Shown: one piece after another, positions 1-8,777 of the stretch
Position numbering within the stretch: the stretch's first letter is position 1
Layout: the number at the start of each line of letters is the position of its first letter
NCBI RefSeq assembly: GCF_000949255.1
Contig: NZ_JXUW01000003.1
Span: 111,874 to 175,873 of the forward strand
Source: Ferrimicrobium acidiphilum DSM 19497
Lineage (GTDB): Bacteria > Actinomycetota > Acidimicrobiia > Acidimicrobiales > Acidimicrobiaceae
Length of the DNA: 64,000 bases
Reading direction: 5' to 3'
Program-made: the position numbers and the translations under genes
The notes under the pieces: generated by a model
Seen by the model: the letters and a program-made list of their open reading frames with translations, nothing else
Databases searched by the model: none
Told to the model about the DNA's origin: nothing

Positions 1-957
1 TTCCTTGTCGAGATGGAACCTCCAGTACTCGTCGAAGTCGCCGTTGCTGCGTAAGGCGCGTAGCTTCAAGATCGCCTCCGCTCCGTTGAGTCCCCAACGT
101 GCACCGGTCAAATCGAGGCGATCCTTCACGAGATGGCGACACGCACCTTCGATCACTCCAGAGGCGATCGGCCAGCCTTCTTCGAGCGCTTGGCGGTAGT
201 TGAGGTAATCCCGCTTGGCAAGTAGGTAGTTAGCGCAACGGTCAGCGTTCTCCCTAGAACGGGGATCGAGACCGAGACAAGTGGCCTTGCGCCGGATCGA
301 GGCCGCGACCGTTGATGCCTGCCCTCGTAGTACTGAGAGTGCCTTCTCAGCGACCCACGCTTCTGCGGCAGAGTCACCTTCGGAGAAGAGGACCAGATGT
401 ACTCGAGCACGTGGATAAAGTCACAGACGATGCTCACCTTGACCCCACGGGTCTTTGCCTCTGCATTGATACAGTCAATCTGGTGCTTCGCACCGTCGAC
501 GAGAGCGATCCAAGTGCGCCGATGCTCTGGGTCACGACGATGTGCCTCGTCGAAGACCGCTGAGATAACGCTCGCAGTGTTATCGACCACGCTGGCTGTG
601 AGCCACTTGTTGGCCGCCTTGGGTGCCGGGGCTCTCTCTGTGTCGGTCTCACGTCCGATAATGTCGCTAGGAGTACGGATAACCGGCGTCACATCATAGA
701 CAGCGCCAACCTCAGCCATACGTTTCCTGTTGTGCTTCTCCCCTCTGGAGAGCCTCGTCTTCAACTTTGCAGTGGCTTTCCCGGCCGCCTTTGCAGTAGC
801 TGGCCGCAGGGCATCGGGTCTCATGACGATCCCCTTGCCGTCTACGGAGAGGACGAGGACCTCTCCTTGGTTGCCCTGCATGCGAGGTATATTCTCATAG
901 AAGGCCTCGAAATCGACGACAGAACGAGCCGCCAACAGCTCCACCTGACGTTTGCGT
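1..957 (-). pseudogene. ISKra4-family transposase relic, frameshifted and truncated
   Basis: The frame running leftwards from about 957 reads like an ISKra4-type transposase, with the family hallmark DGKGIVMRPDALR followed by a basic KLKTRLSRGEKHNRKRM stretch and a DFIHVLEYIW block. After IW (about 390) the reading frame changes: the continuation LFSEGDSAAEAWVAEKALS and then a GACRHLVKDRLDLTGARWG block lies in another frame and runs to the left window edge. Five or so residues normally found after the LEY.W motif appear to be missing, so a short deletion probably caused the shift. The apparent first 15 residues of the longest open frame are really translation of IS21 terminal repeats (958-1026), so the true N-terminus has been lost. 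Inactive relic; the rest of the element lies outside the window. Confidence 0.8.
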
Positions 958-1026
958 ATTCTCGCTGAAGTTTGCCACCCATTCTCGCTGAAATCTGCCA
1001 CCTGTTCTCGCTGAAGTTTGCCACCC
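958..1026. repeat. Three tandem 23-bp repeats: IS21-family left end
   Basis: Three direct copies of a 23-bp unit beginning (A/G)TTCTCGCTGAA and ending TGCCACC lie head to tail at 958-980, 981-1003 and 1004-1026, differing at only a few bases. IS21 elements are known to carry multiple terminal repeats that bind the transposase, and an istA-like gene starts 117 bp downstream in the matching orientation, so this is read as the left end of that element. It abuts the truncated ISKra4 transposase, suggesting insertion into it. Confidence 0.75.
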
Positions 1027-1142
1027 CCTAGAGGGCGCGAGAAGGACTCAGGAACAATGGATGCAAAGAGGCCGTGGCATCCTTATGTGGTGACTGAAAA
1101 CCAACCACCCAAAGGTGCCACATGCCCAATAGGAGGATACCA

Positions 1143-2120
1143 ATGAGAAAGATCGAAGAGGTACTGCGCCTCAGTGCGCAGGACAAGAGTGCCAGGGTAA
1201 TCAGCCGGGAGACGGGAGTATCTCGGCCAAGCGTGGCTACGTATCTAGAGAAGGCAGCAGAGCACGAGATCGGCTGGCCACTTCCAGCGGGCATGGATGC
1301 GAAGAGCTTGGAGCAGTTGTTGTTCGCCGCGGTTGAGACACCAAAGAGTACGCCCGTTATTCCCAACTGGCAGGAGGTGGCCACCGAGATACAGGCTCAT
1401 AATCACCTGACCCTACAACTGCTCTGGTTCTAAGTACAAGGAGCGCAATCCAAATGGGCTCAGCTATTCACGGTTCTGTGCTCGCTACCGAGAATGGAAG
1501 AAGATCAATGAAGTGGTCATGCACTTTGAGCACCGAGGAGGAGAGAAGCTCTTCTGTGACTTTGCCGGTGATACGGTCCCGATCTGGGACGACCACACTG
1601 GTGAGGTAAACTTCGCAGCTCAGCTCTTCGTCGCGGTGATGGGAGCGAGCTCCTACACCTTTGCCAAGGCGTTTGCCAACCAGAAGGCTGAGTCATGGAC
1701 GGCTGGGGGAACAGCGGCATTCGAGTACATGGGAGCAGTTCCCATGTGTGTCGTTCCAGATAACCCCAAAGCGGTGGTCACCCAAGCCATCCAAGTACGA
1801 CCCGGTATTCAACGAGAGCTACCTGGAGTGGGCCAGGCACTATGAGGTGACGATTCTACCAGCTAGACCCCGAAAACCTCGAGATAAGGCCGCCGTTGAA
1901 GGAGGAGTCCTGATCGTCGAACGCCAGATTCTCGCCAGGCTTCGTCACGTCAAGTTCTTCTCCCTGTACGAGCTCAACCAGGCAATCTACGAGCTCTTAG
2001 AGGAGCTAAACGCTCAAGGGTTCCAAAGGCGAGAGGGAACCAGAAAGAGCGTGTTTGAGGCTGTGGACAAGCCAGTGATGCGTCCTCTGCCTACTACGGC
2101 GTATGAATATGCGGAGTGGA
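1143..2120 (+). pseudogene. IS21-family transposase IstA, two frameshifts, 3' truncated
   Basis: Translation from ATG 1143 gives the helix-turn-helix N-terminus of IstA (MRKIEEVLRLSAQDKSARVI, then VSRPSVATYLEKA). The frame breaks after LLWF at about 1432 and resumes one frame over as KERNPNGLSYSRFCARYREW and GEKLFCDFAGDTVPIWD, the start of the integrase core. A second break at about 1783 moves to KPSKYDPVFNESYLEWARHY and PRDKAAVEGGVLIVERQIL. Each break is explained by one extra base. The protein stops matching after YEYAEWKR near 2120, where sequence from a second, oppositely oriented IS21 begins. No istB helper gene follows. Clearly non-functional. Confidence 0.85.
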
Positions 2121-2284
2121 AGCGGCCAACACAGGCCAGCTTGCTTTGCCCGTTTGACATAGTCAGATACCGTGCTCTTTGGGAGCGAACAGGCTTGAGA
2201 GATTTCTCGTATTGAGCGGCGCTCGGAAAGTGAGAGCCTTAGTACTTCTCTGATTTGGCGCATGATGATGCGGGGACGTGACAC
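2120..2284 (-). pseudogene. N-terminal fragment of a second IS21-family IstA
   Basis: On the minus strand from about 2284 the translation MSRPRIIMRQIREVLRLS... with SQACSLPKSTVSDYVKRAKQ and AGLCWPLP is the HTH N-terminus of an IstA distinct from the one at 1143. After about 55 residues (near 2120) the frame runs into the antisense of the first istA. Two different IS21 elements therefore meet tail-to-head here, with everything between them deleted. The likely start is the ATG at 2263 (MRQIREVL); upstream lie the terminal repeats at 2348-2415. Confidence 0.75.
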
Positions 2285-2347
2285 AACTACCTCCTCGGAA
2301 AACTCGTTGTCCGATTCAGTATGGCTACCTCAGTGGCCCACCCTGTC

Positions 2348-2415
2348 TAGGTGTCCGAAAACTCCGAAACGGGTGTCCGGATTGGACCGAAACGGGTGTC
2401 CGAAAACCTCCGAAA
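2348..2415. repeat. Three tandem ~23-bp repeats: end of the second IS21 element
   Basis: Copies of a unit reading CGGGTGTCCG...CCGAAA lie at about 2350-2369, 2370-2392 and 2393-2415, with variation in the middle bases. As at 958-1026, three terminal repeats precede an istA start, here in minus orientation, so these mark the outer end of the second IS21. The ISAzo13-type fragment begins directly after the last repeat, which gives the insertion boundary at about 2416. Confidence 0.7.
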
Positions 2416-2769
2416 TCTGCAGTAAGGCTCTGGAAACTTGAGATTCAGAAATTGGCAGATGAGATCGGCATCCCAATCACGGTCTGCCATTTTCCGCCAG
2501 GAACTTCCAAGTGGAATAAGATTGAACATCGCCTGTTTTCATTTATCTCGGTGAACTGGCGAGGACAACCTCTCATTAGCCATGAAGTCATGGTCAACCT
2601 AATTGCGAATACCAGAACCAAGAGCGGACTTAGCGTCCAAGCGGAACTGGACCCAGGGAGTTATCCCAGAGGAGTCAAGGTCTCTGACGAAGAGTTCTCC
2701 TCCATCAATCTGATACGTAGCTCTTTCCATGGAGAGTGGAATTACTCGATACACCCCAGAGAGGGCTAG
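2416..2769 (+). pseudogene. ISAzo13-type transposase, C-terminal fragment
   Basis: The frame from about 2423 reads LWKLEIQKLADEIGIPITVC, then HFPPGTSKWNKIEHRLFSFI, then a GLSVQAELDPGSYPRG tail to the stop at 2769. This is the C-terminal third of ISAzo13-like (Rhodopirellula-type DDE) transposases, including the last conserved acidic position in the KIEHRLF block. The N-terminal two thirds are absent: the fragment starts exactly where the IS21 terminal repeats stop, so it was probably interrupted by that insertion. Non-functional. Confidence 0.75.
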
Positions 2770-2988
2770 GCTGTTATAGTTATTGTTTGCCGGGCCCTAA
2801 GCTCGAGATCGCCTCGCTACAGGCGCTCGAGACGGTGGAGACCTCGACATCACCTCGGAGACCTCGACACACCGAGGGTTAACTCAGCTCGGCTTCCGAT
2901 TCCTCCCTTCACAGAGCCTCGCACTTGGCGTCCCTCAGCACTGCCAGGCTATGATACCCAGCTTCAAGCCATGATTAGTGGTGTGGTA

Positions 2989-3369
2989 TCAGCCCTCCAG
3001 AAGAGCTGCACCCTTCTCAATAAGAGTACGACCTGTCGTAGAGGTGCCACTTGGTAATCTCGTGGAAGTCATCGCAATGCTTGCGTGAAGGATTGACAGG
3101 GCGTCGACGACTTGAGGTGGATGGAGCGTGAGTCGAGAAGCGAAATGCACATCCAACGGAAATTTCTTACGTCCAACGGTAATATCTACCGTGGCGCCGA
3201 AAGATTCCTTCAGCTTCTCAGCCAGCTCTGCGGCATTTGGTTTAAGGCGTACCGTGATGGCTTCTTTGCCTGCACCGATGCTAAGCAAGGATCCAGGGGC
3301 CAGGCGATCAGCCAGTTCGATTACCTTGGATTTTATGGCATCCATTTCCTTCGCGTACTCTTTGCTCAC
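2989..3369 (-). CDS. Hypothetical protein, 126 aa
   Basis: I do not recognise a family. The 126-residue product starts at a GTG (3369) with a GGAG Shine-Dalgarno 6 nt upstream on the minus strand, which argues for a real gene. The N-terminal half is charged and probably helical (MSKEYAKEMDAIKSKVIELA), the middle is a mixed alpha/beta stretch containing VDITVGRKKFPLDVHF, and the C-terminus has no membrane segment. It is flanked by IS relics on the left and by gene-poor DNA on the right, so it may be accessory or decaying. Alternative: chance open frame. Confidence 0.45.
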   Translation of the reverse strand: MSKEYAKEMDAIKSKVIELADRLAPGSLLSIGAGKEAITVRLKPNAAELAEKLKESFGATVDITVGRKKFPLDVHFASRLTLHPPQVVDALSILHASIAMTSTRLPSGTSTTGRTLIEKGAALLEG

Positions 3370-4707
3370 TCAATCTCCAGATCCAGAATATAGGAAGCGA
3401 AGAATTTGACGCTGGATCCTAGGCGCCGATCTGGTCGGCGAAATATCTGCCGCTGTAGGCTGCGTGCCTTGTGCTGGTAGCAGCTGGTCAGTGTGTGTAG
3501 CCGGAATCTACTGTCTCTATCGAGAGGCCCAAGCTATGTCGGGTTCGAAAAATTAGGAGTTACATTCACCTACAATCTTTCGACGCATTTCAACGTATAA
3601 GCGCACTTCAGAGCGTTGTGGGTCGATCGTTCAATATATGCGGCCATAGCCTCACCTGTGAAAATATGGGCGAAAATTCGGATGGACAGGATCCCAGGTG
3701 ATAATGGAGCGACCGCATTCCACCATCATCGCCGAAGGCAAGCGAGTCCCGAATCTCCAGTGTGATCCATGGTCTCAGAGGACCGGTTTGAAGACGCGTG
3801 CTTGAAGCTTACAGATAGTGAATAATCCCGGGTTTCTTGGAGACCCAGACTTCGCCATCTCGGGTCAGTTGACTATCGCTGCTAGAACCTGCTGACTCAT
3901 AGTTCGCTCAGGTGACCTATACAGTTGCGCACCGACAACCAGGTAGGGTACCTCGGTTTCGGCGATGATCGTGTGGACGGCGGGCTCGGACACCCCAAGT
4001 AAAGAACACGAGATGGCCCATGCGTGACGAGTATCCTGCATCAGCACACATCTCTTGAGTGGCGCAGCGATAGCTTGATCGCTGTATCTGGTGGTTCCTC
4101 CCAGCGCTCGGAGCTCAGGCTGGTCCCATCGCTACCTCGAGTAGCACCTGATGAACATACGGAGCAAAAGCCGAACGCATGGAACCGGCACCCCACCATT
4201 ACCGTCAAAGAGATTGTTCCGGAGGCTCTGGCCCCACGGCAATCTAGGCAAGGGATCTCTTCGTGCAATCGCCTTGTGGAGTCCCGTCAGTAACCGCAAC
4301 TGCAAGGGTCGATCCTAGCGGAGTCCACGGGAAATGCGAGGGATAGCTCCGTTGGACCCTCACATCCCGGGTCCTACCTCCCGTTCAATATTCTGTTGTC
4401 GTAGATACTGCTCGTACCGGCACCGAGGTCTACGCCCGGACACCTTTCAGTACCCACACCGCCCGCCACGAATCCCAGCGCGAATACTGCGTAGCCGCTC
4501 GGCGATCAACAACTGCCCTTCCTATGTCCACGTAGAGGCTTACGATGTGCGTCGGGTGCCCAGTTCACGCAGGCCTCACTCTCCCCATAGCCCAGGCGTA
4601 TACGTCGCGACTAATCGCAACTAGCCGTTGTCTGCACTTGGAGATAGTGACTTTCTCCGACCAGCGCGCTCTGCTAGACTCGGGCGGACTCACAGCGGAG
4701 GGAACCA
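3370..4707. other. Gene-poor 1.3-kb region upstream of the acylase gene
   Basis: No convincing gene is visible except a possible short HTH relic at 3865-4047. Open frames here overlap on both strands without recognisable motifs. The composition and absence of conserved frames fit decayed accessory DNA bordering the IS cluster. The last 30 bases contain the ribosome binding site of the penicillin-acylase gene. Confidence 0.5.
3865..4047 (-). pseudogene. Possible excisionase-type HTH fragment
   Basis: The 60-residue frame contains LLGVSEPAVHTIIAETEVPY followed by LVVGAQLYRSPE. This resembles the small winged-helix DNA-binding domain of excisionase/MerR-like proteins, where a layer-and-turn helix is followed by a short wing ending in a basic residue and proline. 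The first 15 residues do not fit the family, and the frame ends shortly after the wing, so if genuine it is a relic. Its position in otherwise gene-free DNA next to IS fragments is consistent with a remnant of a mobile element, but this could be chance. Confidence 0.3.
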
Positions 4708-7173
4708 ATGAACCGGCGTGGACTCTTGGGGACGATCACAGTACTAATTGCCCTTGTCGTGCTCGTAGTAGTTCAGACCAAGGGAATCGCGAGCGTTCCA
4801 CCACTGGGGGCGACCCTCGATCCAGCCACTGGCGCACTCAGTATTGGCTCCAGGGCGCGACTCCCACGATCTGCGACCATCCCTATCGCCCACATGCCAG
4901 GTGTCGTCACCGTCTCCTACTCCGCACAGGGGATCCCCGATCTTCACGCCACGAACCAGAGCGCGCTCTGGTTCGCCATGGGATACCTTGAGGCACGGAA
5001 TCGACTCTTCGAGATGGATCTCATCCGACGCGAGGCCGCTGGAGAACTCGCGGCCGTCCTCGGGTCGAGCTATCTCGCCTCAGATCTGTTTGAGCTACGC
5101 CTTGGTCTAATGCGAACCGCCAAGGCGAACTTTGCCGCCCTGCCTGCAACTGACCGAAAAGTCCTAGAGATCTTCTCCAACGGCGTAAACGCGGCACGTT
5201 CCTACGATATGGGTCATCATCAGCTGCCCGTTGAGTTTCGGCTCCTCAACTATACGCCGGCGCCATGGACGCCAATCGACTCGATGCTGGTACAAGGCTA
5301 TCTCACCCAGACCCTCGACTATTCGCAGAACCCGGTGGACTATTCGATCCTCGTGGGGCACCTGGGTTACCAGCGGACGATGGATCTCTTCCCTGTCATT
5401 GCGAGGAACCCTCAATCGCCCTATGATCTTGGACCGTATCACTCACAACACCACATCCCCATAGACCCTTCTACCACCGTGAGCCCCGGACTCCTTGCCT
5501 CCTTGCAGGCGATCGCCCAGGCGAGTACGAAGCTACCCGACACCGCGATCCACTCCTTCTCGAACTCCAACAACTGGGCGATCTCGGGATCCAAGTCATC
5601 GACCGGCAACGCCATCGTCGCCGGCGATCCGCATCTGAATCAGACGCTCCCGGCCGTTTGGTACTGGGTCAACGCCCACGCACCCGGCATCAGCTTTGCC
5701 GGAGTGACGGTACCGGGGCTCCCGATCATTCTGATCGGGAGGAATCAGTCGATTGCATGGAGTGAGACCGATGTCGAGAACCAATCGACCTTCTTCTACC
5801 AGGTGACCACCAACAAAGCGCACCCCGGAGACTATCTCCTCCACGGAGCTTGGGTACCATTTGGCCACATAACCTACACCGTCAAAGTCAAAGGTCAACC
5901 CGCACAACACCTGGTCATTGACACCACCGCCGACGGCCCAATTATCTCAGTCCACGGCGTAAAGGTCGCGGTGTACTGGCTTGGTGCCCAGGTATCGAAG
6001 GACTTCGCCTCCTTGATGGGTGTGTTACATGCCTCGAACTGGACGCAGTTCAAGGCCGCGCTCTCATCATGGAGAGCACCATCTCAGAACTTCGTATTCG
6101 GGGACCGCCACGGCAATATCGGACTCATCTCGGCTGGCTACTACCCCATCCTGAGCGCTCGAGATCCCTGGCTTGTCATGAATGGCAACAGTGGAGATCG
6201 TATCGTTGGTTCGATTCCCTACCGTGAGATACCACAGAGTTATGACCCGAAGTCGGGCTTCGTCTTCAGCGCCAACCAACGACCTGTCGCCGCCAACTAC
6301 CCGTACTACCTTGGGACCTCGTTCAACTTCTTTTCCAATGGCTACCGTGCCGACGAGATTCACGCGGTACTGTCCGCAACGAGCAAGATCACCCCTGCCG
6401 ATGTCGCGCATCTTCAGAACTCGGTGACCGACTATCTCGCTACCCAGCTCGTGCCCTGGCTCGTCCGCCAGTTCAACGGCGTCCATGAACCTCCTGCCGT
6501 CGCAGCGGCCCTGCACACGCTCAGCCATTGGAATGCAAGGATGGGAGCGTCCTCGACGGCAGCAAGCATCTGGTGGACCTTTCTCGGCGACGAGATTCAC
6601 GACACCTTCGGTCCTTGGTTCGCAAGGTATCGCGTCCCCCAACCGACCGGGAGCTCGCTCGTGGTCAATCAGCTCAGTGCACCCCTCGTCGAAGATCTCC
6701 AATACATGGATCTATCTCAGCCGTCGAGCCCGTTCTTTACCCCGCCCGGCGATGCGCACAAGGTGACCGCGGGCACGGTTGCACGTGAAGCACTCGGCCA
6801 GGCGATCGCAACGCTGACCCACAAGTTCGGCTCCAGTCAGCAGTCCTGGCGCTGGGATCGCCTTCACTTTAGAGAATTCCCATCGTTGAGTGGAGCCGCA
6901 GGTCTTTCATATGGACCCCGGGGCTCCTCTGGGGATGCCTGGACCGTCGATGCGGCTGATGGCAACCTACTCTCTGAGGCCGGGCCGAGCTGGCGTATGA
7001 TCGTAGCCTTTGGGGACCGCGGTTATGCGATCTACCCGGGCGGCCAATCGGAGAACCCGCTCTCACCCTGGTATCAGAATCAGATTCCTGACTGGTTTAG
7101 TGGCCGTTATCTGCCCTTCGGTCTCGGTGCGCAACCGGGCATCGCTACCTGGACGCTGGAGCCACGATCATGA
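4708..7173 (+). CDS. Penicillin acylase (amidase) family protein, exported
   Basis: An 821-residue Ntn-hydrolase of the penicillin/acyl-homoserine-lactone acylase family. One N-terminal hydrophobic segment (about residues 6-22) should target it to, or anchor it in, the membrane. Such enzymes are made as precursors and cleave themselves before a serine that becomes the N-terminal nucleophile; here FSNSNNWAISG gives Ser287 as the predicted nucleophile, with the alpha part before it and the beta part after. The family GDPHL motif follows, and an NQS..WSETDVENQ block lies in the expected place. Start ATG 4708 has a GGAGGGA-like ribosome site. The substrate cannot be told from sequence; amide hydrolysis outside the cytoplasm is the safe statement. 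Overlaps the next gene by 4 bp. Confidence 0.9.
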   Translation: MNRRGLLGTITVLIALVVLVVVQTKGIASVPPLGATLDPATGALSIGSRARLPRSATIPIAHMPGVVTVSYSAQGIPDLHATNQSALWFAMGYLEARNRLFEMDLIRREAAGELAAVLGSSYLASDLFELRLGLMRTAKANFAALPATDRKVLEIFSNGVNAARSYDMGHHQLPVEFRLLNYTPAPWTPIDSMLVQGYLTQTLDYSQNPVDYSILVGHLGYQRTMDLFPVIARNPQSPYDLGPYHSQHHIPIDPSTTVSPGLLASLQAIAQASTKLPDTAIHSFSNSNNWAISGSKSSTGNAIVAGDPHLNQTLPAVWYWVNAHAPGISFAGVTVPGLPIILIGRNQSIAWSETDVENQSTFFYQVTTNKAHPGDYLLHGAWVPFGHITYTVKVKGQPAQHLVIDTTADGPIISVHGVKVAVYWLGAQVSKDFASLMGVLHASNWTQFKAALSSWRAPSQNFVFGDRHGNIGLISAGYYPILSARDPWLVMNGNSGDRIVGSIPYREIPQSYDPKSGFVFSANQRPVAANYPYYLGTSFNFFSNGYRADEIHAVLSATSKITPADVAHLQNSVTDYLATQLVPWLVRQFNGVHEPPAVAAALHTLSHWNARMGASSTAASIWWTFLGDEIHDTFGPWFARYRVPQPTGSSLVVNQLSAPLVEDLQYMDLSQPSSPFFTPPGDAHKVTAGTVAREALGQAIATLTHKFGSSQQSWRWDRLHFREFPSLSGAAGLSYGPRGSSGDAWTVDAADGNLLSEAGPSWRMIVAFGDRGYAIYPGGQSENPLSPWYQNQIPDWFSGRYLPFGLGAQPGIATWTLEPRS

Positions 7174-7535
7174 CCCGGGGGTACTGGTCGATCGTCTGTG
7201 TTCTCCTCGGCGTCTTCGCCGTTGCTCTCGCCAACGCCGTTGGACTCTGGTGGCTCGGTTACCTGATAGGCGCGGTCCTCGCAATCTGGATCCGCCCAAG
7301 TCTTGCTGGCCTCGCGGTGCTGCTTGGCTGGGGCGCAGGCTTCATGCAAAGCGCCATCGGTGATAACCTCAGCGGATCCGCCCGAGTCGTCGCTCTACTC
7401 GCAGGACTACCCGCAAGCCTTGGCCCTGCGCTGGTGGCAATCGCACTGATCCTTGCCTTCCTGGAGGGGTGGCTTCCAGCCATTCTCGCTCGCCGAGTGC
7501 TCACGATTGCGAGAAGACCAAAGGCGGCCAACTAG
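7170..7535 (+). CDS. Small integral membrane protein, 121 aa
   Basis: Hydrophobic protein with about four membrane segments (roughly residues 7-27, 30-45, 45-65 and 78-105) and a basic C-terminal tail (RRVLTIARRPKAAN). Its ATG overlaps the stop of the acylase gene (ATGA), so the two are translationally coupled and probably one operon. I do not recognise the family; a role linked to the acylase is inference from coupling only. Confidence 0.7.
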   Translation: MTRGYWSIVCVLLGVFAVALANAVGLWWLGYLIGAVLAIWIRPSLAGLAVLLGWGAGFMQSAIGDNLSGSARVVALLAGLPASLGPALVAIALILAFLEGWLPAILARRVLTIARRPKAAN

Positions 7536-7844
7536 CAGTACCATGCGGTTCGAACACGTCGCCAGATGGCGATGTCGAGAGCACTGGCGCTGCACTGACC
7601 TCGCGCGCCACGGAGCGGGTCCGATCGGTATCCACATGAGCTACATGTCGCCATAGAAGCGCAAAGGGAAACAGCCTGATTCGCTTAGGCTCATCATGAC
7701 TCACATGGCCGCTCGTCGCTCTCACGCTTGGGCGAGTCACTCGCCGCGCGAGACGAGCGCCTTCACCCAAAACACAATCATCCCTTATCTCAGCAGTGAA
7801 ACCGGTGTGGCGGGGCTCTCAGGCTCCTCCATCACCTGACGCCA
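7536..7844. other. Intergenic stretch with an operator-like palindrome
   Basis: No gene is visible. It contains a perfect 7-bp inverted repeat with one central base, GGCGAGT-c-ACTCGCC at 7731-7745, and a smaller one, TCGCCA-ga-TGGCGA, near 7560. Neither is followed by a T-run, so they are not obvious terminators. The first lies about 100 bp upstream of the fabI relic. Confidence 0.4.
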
Positions 7845-8212
7845 TCGTCTGGTGCCAGCTTGGCAGGGCTGGACTTCGACAGTGCCCGAGCGTGGTCGGT
7901 GTACAACTGGATGGGTCCGTGTAAGGCTGCCCTGCGTTTGCTGAACGGGGGTTTCTTGCTCGTGACCTTGGTGTTGCGCTCTTTTGGGTCAACTTGGTCG
8001 CTGTAGGGCTCCTCCGGACCCGCTTGGCCTTAGGGATCCCTGATTTTGAGTTGCTCGTGGATCGGTGGAGCCAACAGGTACAGCTGCCCTGGGATCCAAT
8101 GGATGCCTCCAGCGTAGCCGATGCGGTCTGCCTTCTCTTGTCGGATCTTGCTCGACCCATCAGCGGTGAGGTGCTGCATGTGGATGGAGGTTTCCATGCC
8201 ATGGCTACCTGC
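7845..8212 (+). pseudogene. fabI: Decayed enoyl-ACP reductase (fabI) C-terminal half
   Basis: Two frames joined give a recognisable FabI C-terminus. The first (about 7849-7942) reads SLAGLDFDSARAWSVYNWMG then PCKAAL, matching the YxxxxxK catalytic block of FabI (Y-N-W-M-G...K). The second (about 7952-8212) reads FLARDLG, then VNLVAVGLLRTRLALGIPDF, then DASSVADAVCLLLSDLARPI and SGEVLHVDGGFHAMA, the substrate loop and the dimer/C-terminal segment. The N-terminal Rossmann half is missing and the frame changes once. FabI normally performs the last reduction of fatty-acid elongation, so an intact copy must exist elsewhere. Read as a partial duplicate that has decayed. Confidence 0.75.
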
Positions 8213-8597
8213 TTGGGGAGTGGTTCTCCTCGGTGAGATCCGGATGCTCGTGGATATCGGAGACGTTCTTGCCGGTTCGAAGAGGCGCTAAATTAGCGAC
8301 GAGTTGTAGGAGCTCGCCGATGCTATGCGGTTGTTCGACAGGATGGCGTAATGGTTGATCGGGGTGGATCTCATAGTGGTTGCGACGGCCGATGCGTGTT
8401 CGCTTCACATAATTGCCGTCCACGAGATCAGCGATAATTGCCTGGGCTGCGCGCTCGGTGATCCCGACCCGCGAGGCAATGTCGCGGCCGCGAATCCCGG
8501 GATCGCCGGCGATACAGACGAGGACATGCCCGTGGTTGGTAAGGAACGTCCAGTTGGACCGTGCCGAATCTTCGGGGGTGCGATTGGAGTGAGCCAT
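8205..8597 (-). CDS. Winged-helix transcriptional regulator, divergent from dab operon
   Basis: Product of about 130 residues. An open frame extends to 8621, but the ATG at 8597 (MAHSNRTPEDSARS) gives a more usual N-terminus. The core NHGHVLVCIAGDPGIRGRDI, then ASRVGITERAAQAIIADLVD and YVKRTRIGRRNHYEI, is a MarR/ArsR-like winged helix: recognition helix, then a wing rich in arginine. The C-terminal 45 residues are hydrophilic. It is transcribed away from dabB across a 180-bp gap that contains a palindrome (8647-8664), so autoregulation and control of the bicarbonate transporter are plausible. No metal- or ligand-binding motif is evident. Confidence 0.75.
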   Translation of the reverse strand: MAHSNRTPEDSARSNWTFLTNHGHVLVCIAGDPGIRGRDIASRVGITERAAQAIIADLVDGNYVKRTRIGRRNHYEIHPDQPLRHPVEQPHSIGELLQLVANLAPLRTGKNVSDIHEHPDLTEENHSPSR

Positions 8598-8646
8598 ATT
8601 TCTAATGGTAACTGGGTTCATGAAATGGCTGACAGGTTTTTCCCCA

Positions 8647-8664
8647 CGGGTGACCGATCACCCG
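8647..8664. promoter_or_regulatory. Operator-like inverted repeat between regulator and dabB
   Basis: CGGGTGA-CCGA-TCACCCG is a perfect 7-bp inverted repeat located between the divergent winged-helix regulator and dabB. A second, smaller palindrome ACGAA-g-TTCGT lies at 8704-8714, and a TATAAT-like hexamer sits between them near 8675. The spacing suits repressor or activator binding; the bound protein is inferred, not shown. Confidence 0.5.
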
Positions 8665-8777
8665 CGGCATTGGTTATAATAACAGCGGTGTATAACTCAC
8701 GAAACGAAGTTCGTAAATAAGTACGGGAGGGTAGCCATGGGACTGGGGCGGACTGTATGCCATGAGGGGAGTTGTTG

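Noticed and set aside
2831..2877. Repeated GGAGACCTCGACA as a CRISPR or tandem array
   Set aside because: Only two copies about 21 bp apart with no spacers of regular length; too little to call an array. No CRISPR or Cas gene was found anywhere in the window.
5164..6702. Long minus-strand frames inside the penicillin-acylase gene
   Set aside because: Shadows of a well-supported gene; they carry no motif and arise from the codon pattern of the sense strand.
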